DNA of 64,000 nt from Bacteroidales bacterium UBA3653 (GTDB lineage Bacteria; Bacteroidota; Bacteroidia; Bacteroidales; Paludibacteraceae), in the NCBI GenBank assembly GCA_002373505.1, contig DFKE01000014.1, positions 124,001 to 188,000 on the forward strand, in the 5' to 3' direction. The notes beneath the pieces were generated by a model, which was not told the origin of the DNA, searched no databases, and saw only the letters and a program-made list of their open reading frames with translations. A program made the translations under genes and the position numbers. This document shows, in pieces, positions 49,503-57,633 of the stretch. Every line of letters starts with the position of its first letter. Position 1 is the first letter of the stretch.

Positions 49503-50707
49503 TTGATATTCAGTTTTTTGCGGATGTCTTTGGGTATGGCGTTCTTATGCACGAGGATGTCGTTGGTCTTGTATTGCATGAAAGCTTCGCTGACATACCA
49601 TATTCCTTTGTAGTCGGAACGGATGGCACCCCAAGAGTTCTTAACCATATAGTACCGTTTCCCGTTCTGGTCTTTGGCGGTACCGAAGATCTGCATGCCG
49701 TGGTCGTCAGTCGTCTCCCAGTTGTCAAAGGCATCCTGTCGCATCTGCTGCGTGATCGTCTTTTCCGGGAGTGGTTTCTTGGTCAGCTCTTCTTTCTTTT
49801 TATCCGCAGACATGCCTACCCATTTCGCCATATCCGATCCGGTGATATCCGCTCCTTTGTCATCGTCAGGCACGACTCCCACTCCTTTGCGGGTGAAACC
49901 GACCTCACTGACATCTGCCGCCCAAGCGAGCGTATAGCCGTTCGCCAACGCATTATCGATGATACGCATCATATCCTCAAGAGGCACATTGTACATCTGG
50001 TCCATGCGCCAGTTATCCGGCACCTCAAGCGCAAAACGCTCGTAGAAAGGATGGTGGGTATAAGAAGTGATGGAGACATAGTCTTCCGCGGATAATCCCA
50101 GACTCTCCACGAAGGATTTAGGAGTATATTTCTTGCCGTTCAGTTCAAACTCCTCAGGACATGGCCCGAGATAGGTGTCATAAATCGCCTGCAATCCTTC
50201 TCTCCATACCGGGCTGAGACGTTTCAATCCGCTAAGCCCTTTGACATATCCTCCTGCTACGCGGTCGAGTTCGTTATGTACGGGGAGCGTGTCGCCGGCC
50301 GTCCATCCGTAACGGATACCCGGCATTGCCTCTTGCGGCACGAGGCCGTAATGATCCATGCAATAGATGACGTCATAGGCAGACCCGCCGGGTGAGAAAT
50401 GAGGTTCGTTATACATCCGCACACAATAGGTGGCACGGTCCATCATCGTCTTGGACACAACGTACATCTCGCTGAAATCGACCACCTGACCTTTCATACG
50501 CAGCACCTCCGACTCCAGGAACCCGAGGGTGGAGAAAGCCCAGCATGTCGAACTGCGGTTCTGGTCTTTTACCGGCGTGATTGCCACGCTGTCGATCGTT
50601 GTAAAACGCCAGCCCTCCACGCTGTCTTTCTTTACTGCGGTACTATCACTTTGCGCCCACGCTGCCATTCCGGCCGTAAGAGCTATCATAAGTATGAACT
50701 TTCTCAT
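49499..50707 (-). CDS. Exported C1 family (bleomycin hydrolase/PepC-like) peptidase
   Basis: 402 residues with signal peptide (about 1-18). The catalytic Cys is in KDQNRSSTCWAFST, the His in TTDDHGMQIFGTA and the Asn in MVKNSWG. The length and the FSEMYVVSKTMMDRA region fit aminopeptidase C. Family members in Bacteroidetes are periplasmic or surface-exposed. It forms an operon with the DUF4832 gene. Confidence 0.92.
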   Translation of the reverse strand: MRKFILMIALTAGMAAWAQSDSTAVKKDSVEGWRFTTIDSVAITPVKDQNRSSTCWAFSTLGFLESEVLRMKGQVVDFSEMYVVSKTMMDRATYCVRMYNEPHFSPGGSAYDVIYCMDHYGLVPQEAMPGIRYGWTAGDTLPVHNELDRVAGGYVKGLSGLKRLSPVWREGLQAIYDTYLGPCPEEFELNGKKYTPKSFVESLGLSAEDYVSITSYTHHPFYERFALEVPDNWRMDQMYNVPLEDMMRIIDNALANGYTLAWAADVSEVGFTRKGVGVVPDDDKGADITGSDMAKWVGMSADKKKEELTKKPLPEKTITQQMRQDAFDNWETTDDHGMQIFGTAKDQNGKRYYMVKNSWGAIRSDYKGIWYVSEAFMQYKTNDILVHKNAIPKDIRKKLNIK

Positions 50708-50744
50708 CTCGTTCTGTTGTTTTTGTCAGTTGCATTTTGCGCTG

Positions 50745-50752
50745 CAAAATTA
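50745..50752 (-). promoter_or_regulatory. -7 box of the C1 peptidase operon
   Basis: TAATTTTG on the minus strand, about 38 nt before the start codon. Confidence 0.65.
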
Positions 50753-50935
50753 CACAAAAAAAATGACATACGCAAGTGCATATGAAGAAAAATCTTTTTT
50801 TCTGCAAGTTTTTACGCTAAATTTTATTCACTAAAGATTTCATTTATAGCGAATTATAAAATAACCAATCCCGCTCTTTGCCTCTTACTTGCTTCTCTAT
50901 AGATGAAAGCCGAGATACCCCACCATCTCTCGAAA

Positions 50936-51089
50936 ACGGTTCGATAATGATTCGAGAATGGTTCGAGAATGAGTGCTAAATGAGTCGTAAATGACCCGTG
51001 AGTAAATTAGCACTCTATGTCGAGTTAGGAACGCAACCATCACGGGACCACCCTAGGACGACGTCGGCCCCACGCCGGCTTCACGCCGG
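50936..51089. repeat. Long 11-bp periodic array (about 14 units)
   Basis: Units in unbroken register, starting ACGGTTCGATA, ATGATTCGAGA, ATGGTTCGAGA, ATGAGTGCTAA, ATGAGTCGTAA, ATGACCCGTGA and ending CCCCACGCCGG, CTTCACGCCGG. Neighbouring units resemble each other while distant ones do not, so the sequence drifts along the array. Confidence 0.75.
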
Positions 51090-51100
51090 ATCAAACAAAT

Positions 51101-51130
51101 TGAAAAATCGCCCAGAAGGACGATTTTTCA
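51101..51130 (-). terminator. Terminator of the secreted-protein operon
   Basis: 10-bp stem TGAAAAATCG / CGATTTTTCA with an inner CC-agaa-GG helix after a C-A mismatch, as at 43611-43638. Confidence 0.7.
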
Positions 51131-51158
51131 TATCGGGGATCATAAATGAGTCCGAATC

Positions 51159-51202
51159 AACCCTTATTTAACTCTTGTTTGACTCTTATTCAAGTCTTAT
51201 TC
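51159..51202. repeat. 11-bp tandem array (4 units)
   Basis: AACCCTTATTT, AACTCTTGTTT, GACTCTTATTC, AAGTCTTATTC. The last unit covers the stop codon of the gene ending at 51197. Confidence 0.8.
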
Positions 51203-51892
51203 TACCTGCTGTCCTTGAAGGGTGTAGGTCTTGTCGCCGCGAAGGATAAGAATTTGACCGTTACGGAGGATTTTGGTGGCGGAAAGGCCATCAGGAATGG
51301 CTTCTACACCTTCTCCATAGTTCTGAATTGTTCCGACCGACAATCCTATTTCTTTCACAAGTAGATCATTCATCCAATTTTGATAAGTACAACTCTGTCC
51401 ATAATCCCTCACGGTGTAATGCGCCACACAAGAGTCAGAGAAAGCCATTTTCACAATATTGATATCCTCATCTTTACATCTGGCCTCAAACCAAATATTC
51501 CAGTCTGACAATACAGAACCTGTAAGGTCGTTGTCAACAAAGAATTGCTTGTCCCATGAAATGGTTACAGGCAAACGATCTGCTCGAATGTATATGTTTT
51601 TTCTTCCTTTTTCTATAAAGCCATCATATGGCATATAGGCATATACATGTGAAAACTGATAATTCTGTGGTCCATCTATCAATACCCAGAGTGGTCCATC
51701 TCTTAGAGCCTTATAACCGGCATACACTTCACCAATCATCGGTATATCAGCTATTTGCTCGTCGGTCAGTCCTATGACCACTTCAAGAGAATCTCTCTCA
51801 CCATCCTTATCCTCAAAATAGATAAAAGTGGATTGTTGCGCCTGAACGGCTATCGCCATACATATACAAAGAAATAAATAAAGGCGTTTCAT
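51197..51892 (-). CDS. Secreted protein with C-terminal tail motif, unknown function
   Basis: 231 residues with signal peptide (about 1-18, ending VQA). The body has an Ig-like beta pattern (TFIYFEDKDGERDSLEVVIG, RKNIYIRADRLPVTISWD). The tail KILRNGQILILRGDKTYTLQ then GQQVE matches those at 47565 and 8274. It is the third gene of an operon with the metalloprotease and the T9SS cargo protein. Confidence 0.8.
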   Translation of the reverse strand: MKRLYLFLCICMAIAVQAQQSTFIYFEDKDGERDSLEVVIGLTDEQIADIPMIGEVYAGYKALRDGPLWVLIDGPQNYQFSHVYAYMPYDGFIEKGRKNIYIRADRLPVTISWDKQFFVDNDLTGSVLSDWNIWFEARCKDEDINIVKMAFSDSCVAHYTVRDYGQSCTYQNWMNDLLVKEIGLSVGTIQNYGEGVEAIPDGLSATKILRNGQILILRGDKTYTLQGQQVE

Positions 51893-51899
51893 AATATTG

Positions 51900-53612
51900 T
51901 TATTTTGAAATTATTAAAGTTCCTCCTAATTTAACTTCCACATCCTTTGTAAGGATTGCTTCGTTGGCTTTGATTCTTAATTCTCCGCCATCTTCTACGA
52001 TTACATTTCCATACGGCTTTTCTTCTGTGACATCATAACCTGCATATACGGTATCTCCTGTTGCAAGATAATCGGATATTATTGTTGTATCTTGTACAAA
52101 TTTTATTCCTTCGTAGAGCACATAATGTCCGTCACCGGAATTAGTAAGATTCGAACTTGCCGAAATACAATTTTCGCTGCAAGATGGGCATCCTAAATGT
52201 GCATTGGGTGCAACAATAATGAGAGAGAATTCATCTTGTAAATTGACAGAGGCATCACTTGTGATACATATATAACCATCGTTTTCAATAGTTATAGAAT
52301 GGTCTCCTATAATCGTCAAATCATCATCCACTATAAGACATCCTCCGGACTTAACAGTAATATTGTAATCTCCTATGACAACATTTGACAATCTTAATAA
52401 TCCCCCAGATTTCACAATAATACCACCCCATGTCTCCTGGATAGATTGAAGATTTGCTCCATCTACAGATAATACCCCTCCATTTTGAACTTCGATATGT
52501 CCTTGCGTGGAAAATGTCATGTCACAAGGCATGGTCACATCTCCTGAAGAACCTATTAACAGAGAGTAGTACATCCGCATTCTTGGAAGGGAAACTGTTG
52601 TATTCAGCGTTTTTGTTCCTACATAGGTATCAATTGGCACAAATTGTTGTAAGTTAGTTGTCATCGTAGAGTAGTACATCATTCCTATCTCTTGCGGAGG
52701 TAAGAAATTACGAAGGCTATGCCTTGATGGTTGCATAATTGTTGCCATACAACCTGTATCTGGATAAATGACATGTGACGCGTCTTCATTGGGATGGGAC
52801 AAATTAAAAGAGTGTCCCAACTCATGAACTAAACTTTCTGCTATAGAACCAGCCATTAACAAATAACCGTCATATAACCATGGAGTATGGTGCTCTGATC
52901 CTAACTGCGGAACAATATGTTTCATCCACCAATATTTAGAGAACATACATGGAATATGGATACGTGATGATTTAGATAAATTTGTATGAGTCGGGAAATT
53001 TGCACTTGCCGCTCTGCTATGCCCTGTCCAAACATTCGACGTATCTGTTGTATCCTGTACTACCCAAAAATGATGATAAATCGTGGAATCTTCGGTAAAA
53101 TAAATGTTGATGCCCCTTAGAGTGTCTGGTAAAACATTGTTTATAGAATCTGCATCTATATTATCTAAATACCAAGGGACATGGGATGGTCGAAGGCGAG
53201 GATAATTTTCTTCATGCAATCCATTATCCCAAACACTACTCTCTCTGACATAATATCGATGATCAACGAATCGAATTCGCATATCGTGTATCAATTCTGA
53301 TTCTGTTCCTGAAAAGCAATTTGCGCCCGGCATTTGTAATGATGATATTTTATCATTTAAAATGATCATGGCAGCATTTAATAAGCTTTGATGCTCTTCT
53401 TCGTTCGACTGAAAATTGCCTGTACCATCGTCTTTTTGTATAAATATCAAATTTATACGCACGTTCATTATAGAATCATTCTCATTCGGTATAAATAATG
53501 GCGCATATGCTCTATCATTATAATATAATGAATTACAATTTATACTAGCATGTACACAAAAATTAGTGCACAAAAGATATGCCATACAAAGTATAGCCCA
53601 ATAACGTTTCAT
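51900..53612 (-). CDS. Secreted metzincin-type metalloprotease with beta-helix-like C-terminus
   Basis: 570 residues with a signal peptide (about 1-22). The zinc motif is SLVHELGHSFNLSHPNE (HExxHxxxxxH), with a following CMATIMQPS that could provide the Met-turn, resembling M43-like enzymes. Residues about 370-570 contain short strand repeats with GG turns (VQNGGVLSVDG, VKSGGLLRLSN, VKSGGCLIVDD), as in right-handed beta-helices or filamentous surface proteins. It sits 11 nt after the T9SS cargo gene. Substrate unknown. Confidence 0.85.
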   Translation of the reverse strand: MKRYWAILCMAYLLCTNFCVHASINCNSLYYNDRAYAPLFIPNENDSIMNVRINLIFIQKDDGTGNFQSNEEEHQSLLNAAMIILNDKISSLQMPGANCFSGTESELIHDMRIRFVDHRYYVRESSVWDNGLHEENYPRLRPSHVPWYLDNIDADSINNVLPDTLRGINIYFTEDSTIYHHFWVVQDTTDTSNVWTGHSRAASANFPTHTNLSKSSRIHIPCMFSKYWWMKHIVPQLGSEHHTPWLYDGYLLMAGSIAESLVHELGHSFNLSHPNEDASHVIYPDTGCMATIMQPSRHSLRNFLPPQEIGMMYYSTMTTNLQQFVPIDTYVGTKTLNTTVSLPRMRMYYSLLIGSSGDVTMPCDMTFSTQGHIEVQNGGVLSVDGANLQSIQETWGGIIVKSGGLLRLSNVVIGDYNITVKSGGCLIVDDDLTIIGDHSITIENDGYICITSDASVNLQDEFSLIIVAPNAHLGCPSCSENCISASSNLTNSGDGHYVLYEGIKFVQDTTIISDYLATGDTVYAGYDVTEEKPYGNVIVEDGGELRIKANEAILTKDVEVKLGGTLIISK

Positions 53613-53623
53613 CGCTTTTCAAA

Positions 53624-54766
53624 TTATTTTGTTAAAATCATTCGTTTGGTATCCACTATTTGCCCGTCAGCGATGAGAGAATACAGATACATACCAGCTT
53701 GAAGGTGACCTCCTGAAATGGTAACTCCATTTGCTCCAAACTCAGTTATAGGATGCGACTCCAATTGCACTCCATTGACATCATAGACGTATAGCATGGC
53801 ATCATGTGTATCTAACGGCAACTTGTATGCAATATAGGTGTCTTGAGTAAATGGATTTGGAGTGTTCTGATATAAGGCATATTCCACAACTGCGTTGCCG
53901 GAATTCCTATTAGGCGCCATGTTGGAAGGGGTAGAGACATTATCGCGCGATGCCTCATATTCGGTTATTCTATGTTCCAAGTCTGTAATTCGTTTTTGTT
54001 GATTTTGAATGGACTTGACAAGTAGCGGAATGATTTCTAAATAATTAATGGAAAGAAGACTATCTTGGCCCATGTAGACAATATCGGGTAACACTTCCTT
54101 CAGTTCTTGAGCCATAAAACCATAGTGCTTTTGTTGTGCGGCAGGACTTTTGGTGTCTTCTGCATTAAAGAGCCTATCATCCAGATTATAGTAGAAAGAT
54201 ATCGGCTTTAATTGCATGATATTGTCCAGCGCATTCTCCCTCAAGTATTGGATGTTGTTTTTCGTTGAGGCATCACTTGTTTGAGTCAAAGAGGTACAGG
54301 ATAATACGCCTATCACCTTAGTGTTGCCTAAAAAGTAGCCGGCATATTGTCCGGGATTGTAGGTAGGGAAGGTATCCGTAATAGCGCCATACACTCCGAC
54401 TCCATGATCAGAGGTTCCTGCCACTCCGGCATTAAAAGGATAAGCACTATTATAATTAGGCGTTATAAAATTATATTCTGTATAGCCATGTACTCCTATC
54501 ACTTTGTTAGCAAATAGGGCAGCATATCCATAAGGTCTTCTAGGATAAAATACTTTGGAATATATTCCGCACGCGGACTTCGCCATGGCTGCCGTGGAAA
54601 TGACAGTCACTGCTGTATCATCGTCGCTAAATGAATCAGGTGTAATAGAAAATTTATTTTGCACTTGCACATTCCCACTTGAATTAACTTTTAACTGCGC
54701 GTACATGTTCTGCGAAAACAGACAAACACATAAAAGTGCTACTCCTAAAAGAATCTTGTTTTTCAT
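53624..54766 (-). CDS. Secreted protein with S74 intramolecular-chaperone domain and T9SS C-terminal domain
   Basis: 380 residues from MKNKILLGV (the ATG at 54775 is the alternative). A signal peptide and a beta-rich region precede a peptidase S74-like domain (SDASTKNNIQYL, HYGFMAQELKEVLPDIV) with a trailing coiled coil (about 255-275). The C-terminal 80 residues are a T9SS type A domain: NTPNPFTQDTYIAYKLP, LYVYDVNG, GGHLQAGMYLYSLIADG. S74 domains trimerise phage fibres and some bacterial surface proteins, so a trimeric surface fibre is plausible. Confidence 0.88.
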   Translation of the reverse strand: MKNKILLGVALLCVCLFSQNMYAQLKVNSSGNVQVQNKFSITPDSFSDDDTAVTVISTAAMAKSACGIYSKVFYPRRPYGYAALFANKVIGVHGYTEYNFITPNYNSAYPFNAGVAGTSDHGVGVYGAITDTFPTYNPGQYAGYFLGNTKVIGVLSCTSLTQTSDASTKNNIQYLRENALDNIMQLKPISFYYNLDDRLFNAEDTKSPAAQQKHYGFMAQELKEVLPDIVYMGQDSLLSINYLEIIPLLVKSIQNQQKRITDLEHRITEYEASRDNVSTPSNMAPNRNSGNAVVEYALYQNTPNPFTQDTYIAYKLPLDTHDAMLYVYDVNGVQLESHPITEFGANGVTISGGHLQAGMYLYSLIADGQIVDTKRMILTK

Positions 54767-54802
54767 AATGGTCAAATTTTAAATGTGTACTATTTCATTT
54801 TC

Positions 54803-54847
54803 TATTTGACGGTGCAAAGATACAAAAATATCCTGCACCGCCAAATA
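54803..54847. promoter_or_regulatory. Inverted repeat overlapping the promoter of the secreted-protein operon
   Basis: Arms TATTTGACGGTGCA / TGCACCGCCAAATA pair with one mismatch around the -7 box TATCTTTG (54815-54822, minus). The motif ACCGnCAAA recurs in the leader of the gene at 57057-57452. Confidence 0.65.
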
Positions 54848-54922
54848 AATTTACATTTTTATTCTACTCTAAATTGTCCTACTAAGTCACCACTTGCGGT
54901 TGCGATGCGGAGGACTTACACT
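54841..54922 (-). pseudogene. 3' remnant of a small secreted-protein gene, left copy of a direct repeat
   Basis: Read on the minus strand, 54860-54920 encodes VLRIATASGDLVGQFRVE and a stop, nearly identical to the C-terminus (VLRIETAGGDLVGQFVVQ) of the gene at 57057-57452. A TAA replaces the tyrosine codon just before VLRI, and nothing homologous precedes it. Homology continues through the 3' flank (AAATTTATTTGG). It marks the far boundary of the Kiwa segment. Confidence 0.8.
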
Positions 54923-54994
54923 ATCATATTTCAATTTATCCGATCCTTATCTCCCCATAATTCGAAGGAGTAAAAGATGGATAAAATTAAACTG

Positions 54995-55189
54995 TTATGA
55001 TTCAGGTTGAGGTTCTATTTTATATGTATGGACAAACCCATCCGTCATCCTATAACCTTCTTCCGAATGACAATATGGACAAGTGACTTCCTCTTTCTCT
55101 TTTCCACCGGGTACCCCCATCGTAGTAACGTGTACTTCAAACCATTTCCCACACTGGGAACACTTTTGACTGTATTTTTCTGCTGCCAT
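54995..55189 (-). CDS. Small double-CxxC zinc-ribbon protein
   Basis: 64 residues from MAAEKYSQKC. CSQCGKWF and CPYCHSEEG form one zinc ribbon of a kind common in small accessory genes near defence and phage loci. It follows kwaB by about 87 nt on the same strand. Function unknown. Confidence 0.75.
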   Translation of the reverse strand: MAAEKYSQKCSQCGKWFEVHVTTMGVPGGKEKEEVTCPYCHSEEGYRMTDGFVHTYKIEPQPES

Positions 55190-55275
55190 AATCCTATGCA
55201 CTATAAGTCCGTGCGCACTTTTGAATTGTAGTTAATAAGATATCTTCTAATAATCATTTCTGCTACTTCAGAGAA

Positions 55276-56316
55276 TTACTGGTTCTCCGAAGTGTCAAAA
55301 TATTTGCCGGCATAAGTGCCATAGTTCTTGCCTGTTACCATGCCTTGTTTGTAATAATCGCATAAAAGTTTGATAACCATATCCACATCTTTGGTGTCTT
55401 CTATCACGATCTTACCTTCTGCATTTGTCTTTAGTTTATATTTCTCCGTTTTGGCAGCCCGCTTCATCTTCGCTATCATACCGGCATCCAAGTTCTCGTA
55501 ATTCTGCAGTTTCTTCAGCCGTACCAGTTTTTTATGAATAGCGGTATTTTTAGTAATCGCATCAGATATATGCTCCAAACCGTCTATCATATCAAGTTTT
55601 TGCAAATCTTCAACCACGGAAATAGCTTGCTCTTGAAAATCAACCGCCATACCGACCAGTGTCTCAAATTGGCTTTTTTGCAAGATATAGAAAATCCCGG
55701 CATCAAATATGCAATCTATCGTTGCATCCAGTTTAATCGCTCCACCCTTAAATTTCTCAAGTTTATTGCTGCGCGTATTAAACAAAGTCATTATATTTCT
55801 TATTTTTCCGGCACGATTTTCTTTTTCATCTACTACAATGTTACCGGAATTCAATTTTCTGAAGGTATAGATATATTTGCGGGAATTGTTTTCTACATAC
55901 GACAACTCGATACAATATGCCCATAATAATTCTCCATCTTGGAGAATTTCGTCAAAATTCTGCATTATCGGTATAGTGAGTCTCTGTGGAAGTTGTTCAT
56001 TTATAATCTTTGCAAAAGATCCTATTTTGTTGAGTTCGGTATATGTGAACACCTGCTCCTGATCGTCTGAAATAACATCGTAAGGAGTAAGTTCCAGCTC
56101 TTTTTTAATGGCGAGTTCTATCTGTTTTTTGGCTAAATCTTTCAAAAACAGGGTGATTTCTTCATTAATATCCACTCGTAATGTAGAAAAATCAAATCTA
56201 TCCAGCACCTTGCGTTTGGTTGTTAGATTCTCTTTTTCTTTGCGGGTTATAAAATACATGCTTAATGTATCAGCGATAGATACGTTGTCATAAATTGTTT
56301 GTAGAGAATGTGCCAT
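55276..56316 (-). CDS. kwaB: Kiwa defence protein KwaB (DUF4868)
   Basis: 346 residues with features of DUF4868: LLWAYCIELSYVENNSRKYI, YTFRKLNSGNIVV, KLDATIDCIFDAGIFYILQ and a helical C-terminal part. Kiwa consists of a four-pass membrane protein and this soluble partner, which acts with it at the membrane against phage, as shown in published work on Kiwa. Here kwaB begins 12 nt after kwaA. Both are A/T-rich compared with the housekeeping genes. Confidence 0.85.
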   Translation of the reverse strand: MAHSLQTIYDNVSIADTLSMYFITRKEKENLTTKRKVLDRFDFSTLRVDINEEITLFLKDLAKKQIELAIKKELELTPYDVISDDQEQVFTYTELNKIGSFAKIINEQLPQRLTIPIMQNFDEILQDGELLWAYCIELSYVENNSRKYIYTFRKLNSGNIVVDEKENRAGKIRNIMTLFNTRSNKLEKFKGGAIKLDATIDCIFDAGIFYILQKSQFETLVGMAVDFQEQAISVVEDLQKLDMIDGLEHISDAITKNTAIHKKLVRLKKLQNYENLDAGMIAKMKRAAKTEKYKLKTNAEGKIVIEDTKDVDMVIKLLCDYYKQGMVTGKNYGTYAGKYFDTSENQ

Positions 56317-56328
56317 AGTATTGAGTTT

Positions 56329-56940
56329 TTATTGATTTTTACTGAAATATAATTTACGACCGATAGGATATATATCTATCTCGTCTCCCTCGATCAAATC
56401 TTTATCACATGCGATTACAATAATGGAATGACTTCTTCCTCCATCCTCGTACTCCATCTCGTATAATCCGTACCGCATGGCCAGAATAGGATTTATAGCC
56501 ACAAGCGAAGAGTTGGTATATATGCAGTAAATAACAAGGAATATTACCAACATTATTGCTATGTCAAAGTCATTTTGTACATCATATACAAACGGAATAA
56601 TGTATGTTGCAATATAATTAATTGTTTCCACACTTTTATCCGTCATATTTTTAATGGTGATTTTTTGAGAATTGCACGATGCCGTTTTCTTTAAATTCCG
56701 AAGCAAGAACATTGTTCCGATAGCGGAAAACAGAAGTATTCCGATTATTAGAACAACAGACCAGAACTGCTGGAAAAAGATCATCACTGCTGACGAAGAA
56801 AAGCCTCCCCATACTAAATAATCAGACTTTGAATATATTATTTTAGCAACCAGAATAAAAAATAATGGTGAATACGAAACTCCGAATAGAGCAGATTGAG
56901 CCCATCTGGTTAAGTTGTTTATTCGTTGAGATTTCTTCAT
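56329..56940 (-). CDS. kwaA: Kiwa defence membrane protein KwaA
   Basis: 203 residues with four hydrophobic segments (about 19-36, 47-78, 107-120, 124-143) and a C-terminal soluble tail containing YEMEYEDGGRSHSIIVIACD and GDEIDIYPIGRKLYF. Size, topology and the adjacent DUF4868 gene fit KwaA, the membrane component of the Kiwa anti-phage system. The call rests mainly on the gene pair; KwaA sequences diverge strongly. Confidence 0.82.
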   Translation of the reverse strand: MKKSQRINNLTRWAQSALFGVSYSPLFFILVAKIIYSKSDYLVWGGFSSSAVMIFFQQFWSVVLIIGILLFSAIGTMFLLRNLKKTASCNSQKITIKNMTDKSVETINYIATYIIPFVYDVQNDFDIAIMLVIFLVIYCIYTNSSLVAINPILAMRYGLYEMEYEDGGRSHSIIVIACDKDLIEGDEIDIYPIGRKLYFSKNQ

Positions 56941-56992
56941 TTTGTTCTTAGTTTTACCAACTATCAGACGGATATGCCTAAAAAGAAATACA

Positions 56993-57042
56993 ATTTATTT
57001 GGTGGCACAATGAGAAAATCTTTTATATGCCACCAAATAAAT
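56993..57042. terminator. Large hairpin between small secreted-protein gene and kwaA
   Basis: Perfect 15-bp inverted repeat ATTTATTTGGTGGCA / TGCCACCAAATAAAT with a 20-nt loop. It may terminate the upstream gene or form part of the insertion boundary. Confidence 0.6.
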
Positions 57043-57119
57043 GTTCATTTTTCTCTTTATTGCACTACAAATTGTCCGACGAGATCACCGCCTGCGGTCT
57101 CGATGCGCAATACATACAC
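57033..57119. repeat. Right copy of the direct repeat flanking the Kiwa segment
   Basis: About 85 bp covering the last 20 codons and 3' flank of the gene at 57057-57452, aligning to 54841-54922 with roughly three quarters identity by eye. The 2.1 kb in between carry kwaA, kwaB and the zinc-ribbon gene. Confidence 0.75.
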
Positions 57120-57452
57120 GCCCGCGTTAGCAATCGGGCGGGAAAGAGAGTTGGTAAACTGCTCGTTAACTATAACTCCTCCGGTAGCAGCATTAACAAT
57201 GATAGCCTGTGCGGAAGGAATAGCCGCCTCACGCTTCTCGATAGACAATGTGTTTCCGTTAATAGATGCACGGAAACTGGTTGGACGGGTGGGCTCTGTA
57301 CCTTCCATTTCGGGATTGTCAAGTGGCGAGTCTCCCGGTAATACATTCAAACCGATTACTTCGGTTAACTGAATTTCTACTTCTTCCGCACATAGCGCGC
57401 ACGGCATCATAAGGAGTGCGCCCAAGACCAATGCGATAAAAATTTTTTTCAT
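57057..57452 (-). CDS. Small secreted protein with T9SS-like C-terminal segment
   Basis: 131 residues from MKKIFIALV; upstream codons run through the promoter. After a signal peptide (about 1-21) and an acidic Pro-rich stretch, residues about 50-131 form one beta domain ending AGVYVLRIETAGGDLVGQFV, like the last strands of T9SS type A domains. It may be a stand-alone sorting-domain-like protein. Its leader contains an ACCGCCAAA / TTTGACGGT inverted repeat (57487-57515). Confidence 0.8.
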   Translation of the reverse strand: MKKIFIALVLGALLMMPCALCAEEVEIQLTEVIGLNVLPGDSPLDNPEMEGTEPTRPTSFRASINGNTLSIEKREAAIPSAQAIIVNAATGGVIVNEQFTNSLSRPIANAGVYVLRIETAGGDLVGQFVVQ

Positions 57453-57486
57453 TGCAATAATGATGATTTTTGTTAATGAAATAAAG

Positions 57487-57523
57487 ACCGCCAAACGCTC
57501 ATTCATTTGACGGTGCAAAAGTA
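57487..57523 (-). promoter_or_regulatory. -7 box and leader inverted repeat of the small secreted-protein gene
   Basis: TACTTTTG at 57516-57523 (minus) abuts an inverted repeat with one mismatch. Its ACCGTCAAAT half is identical to the site at the 54815 promoter. Confidence 0.65.
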
Positions 57524-57633
57524 CTGCTTTTACCGGATATGGCAAAAAAATCATGTAGAAAACACGATTCTTACAAGTTGCTGAAAATCAGCAAATAAGG
57601 AATTTGTGATGTAGAAATGTTACTAAATAAAAT

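Larger units (their letters stand above)
50708..51196. other. Gene-free interval with 11-bp arrays
   Basis: No gene is supported. It holds the promoter of the C1 peptidase (50745-50752), a long degenerate 11-bp array (50936-51089), a terminator hairpin (51101-51130) and a second 11-bp array (51159-51202). Confidence 0.7.
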
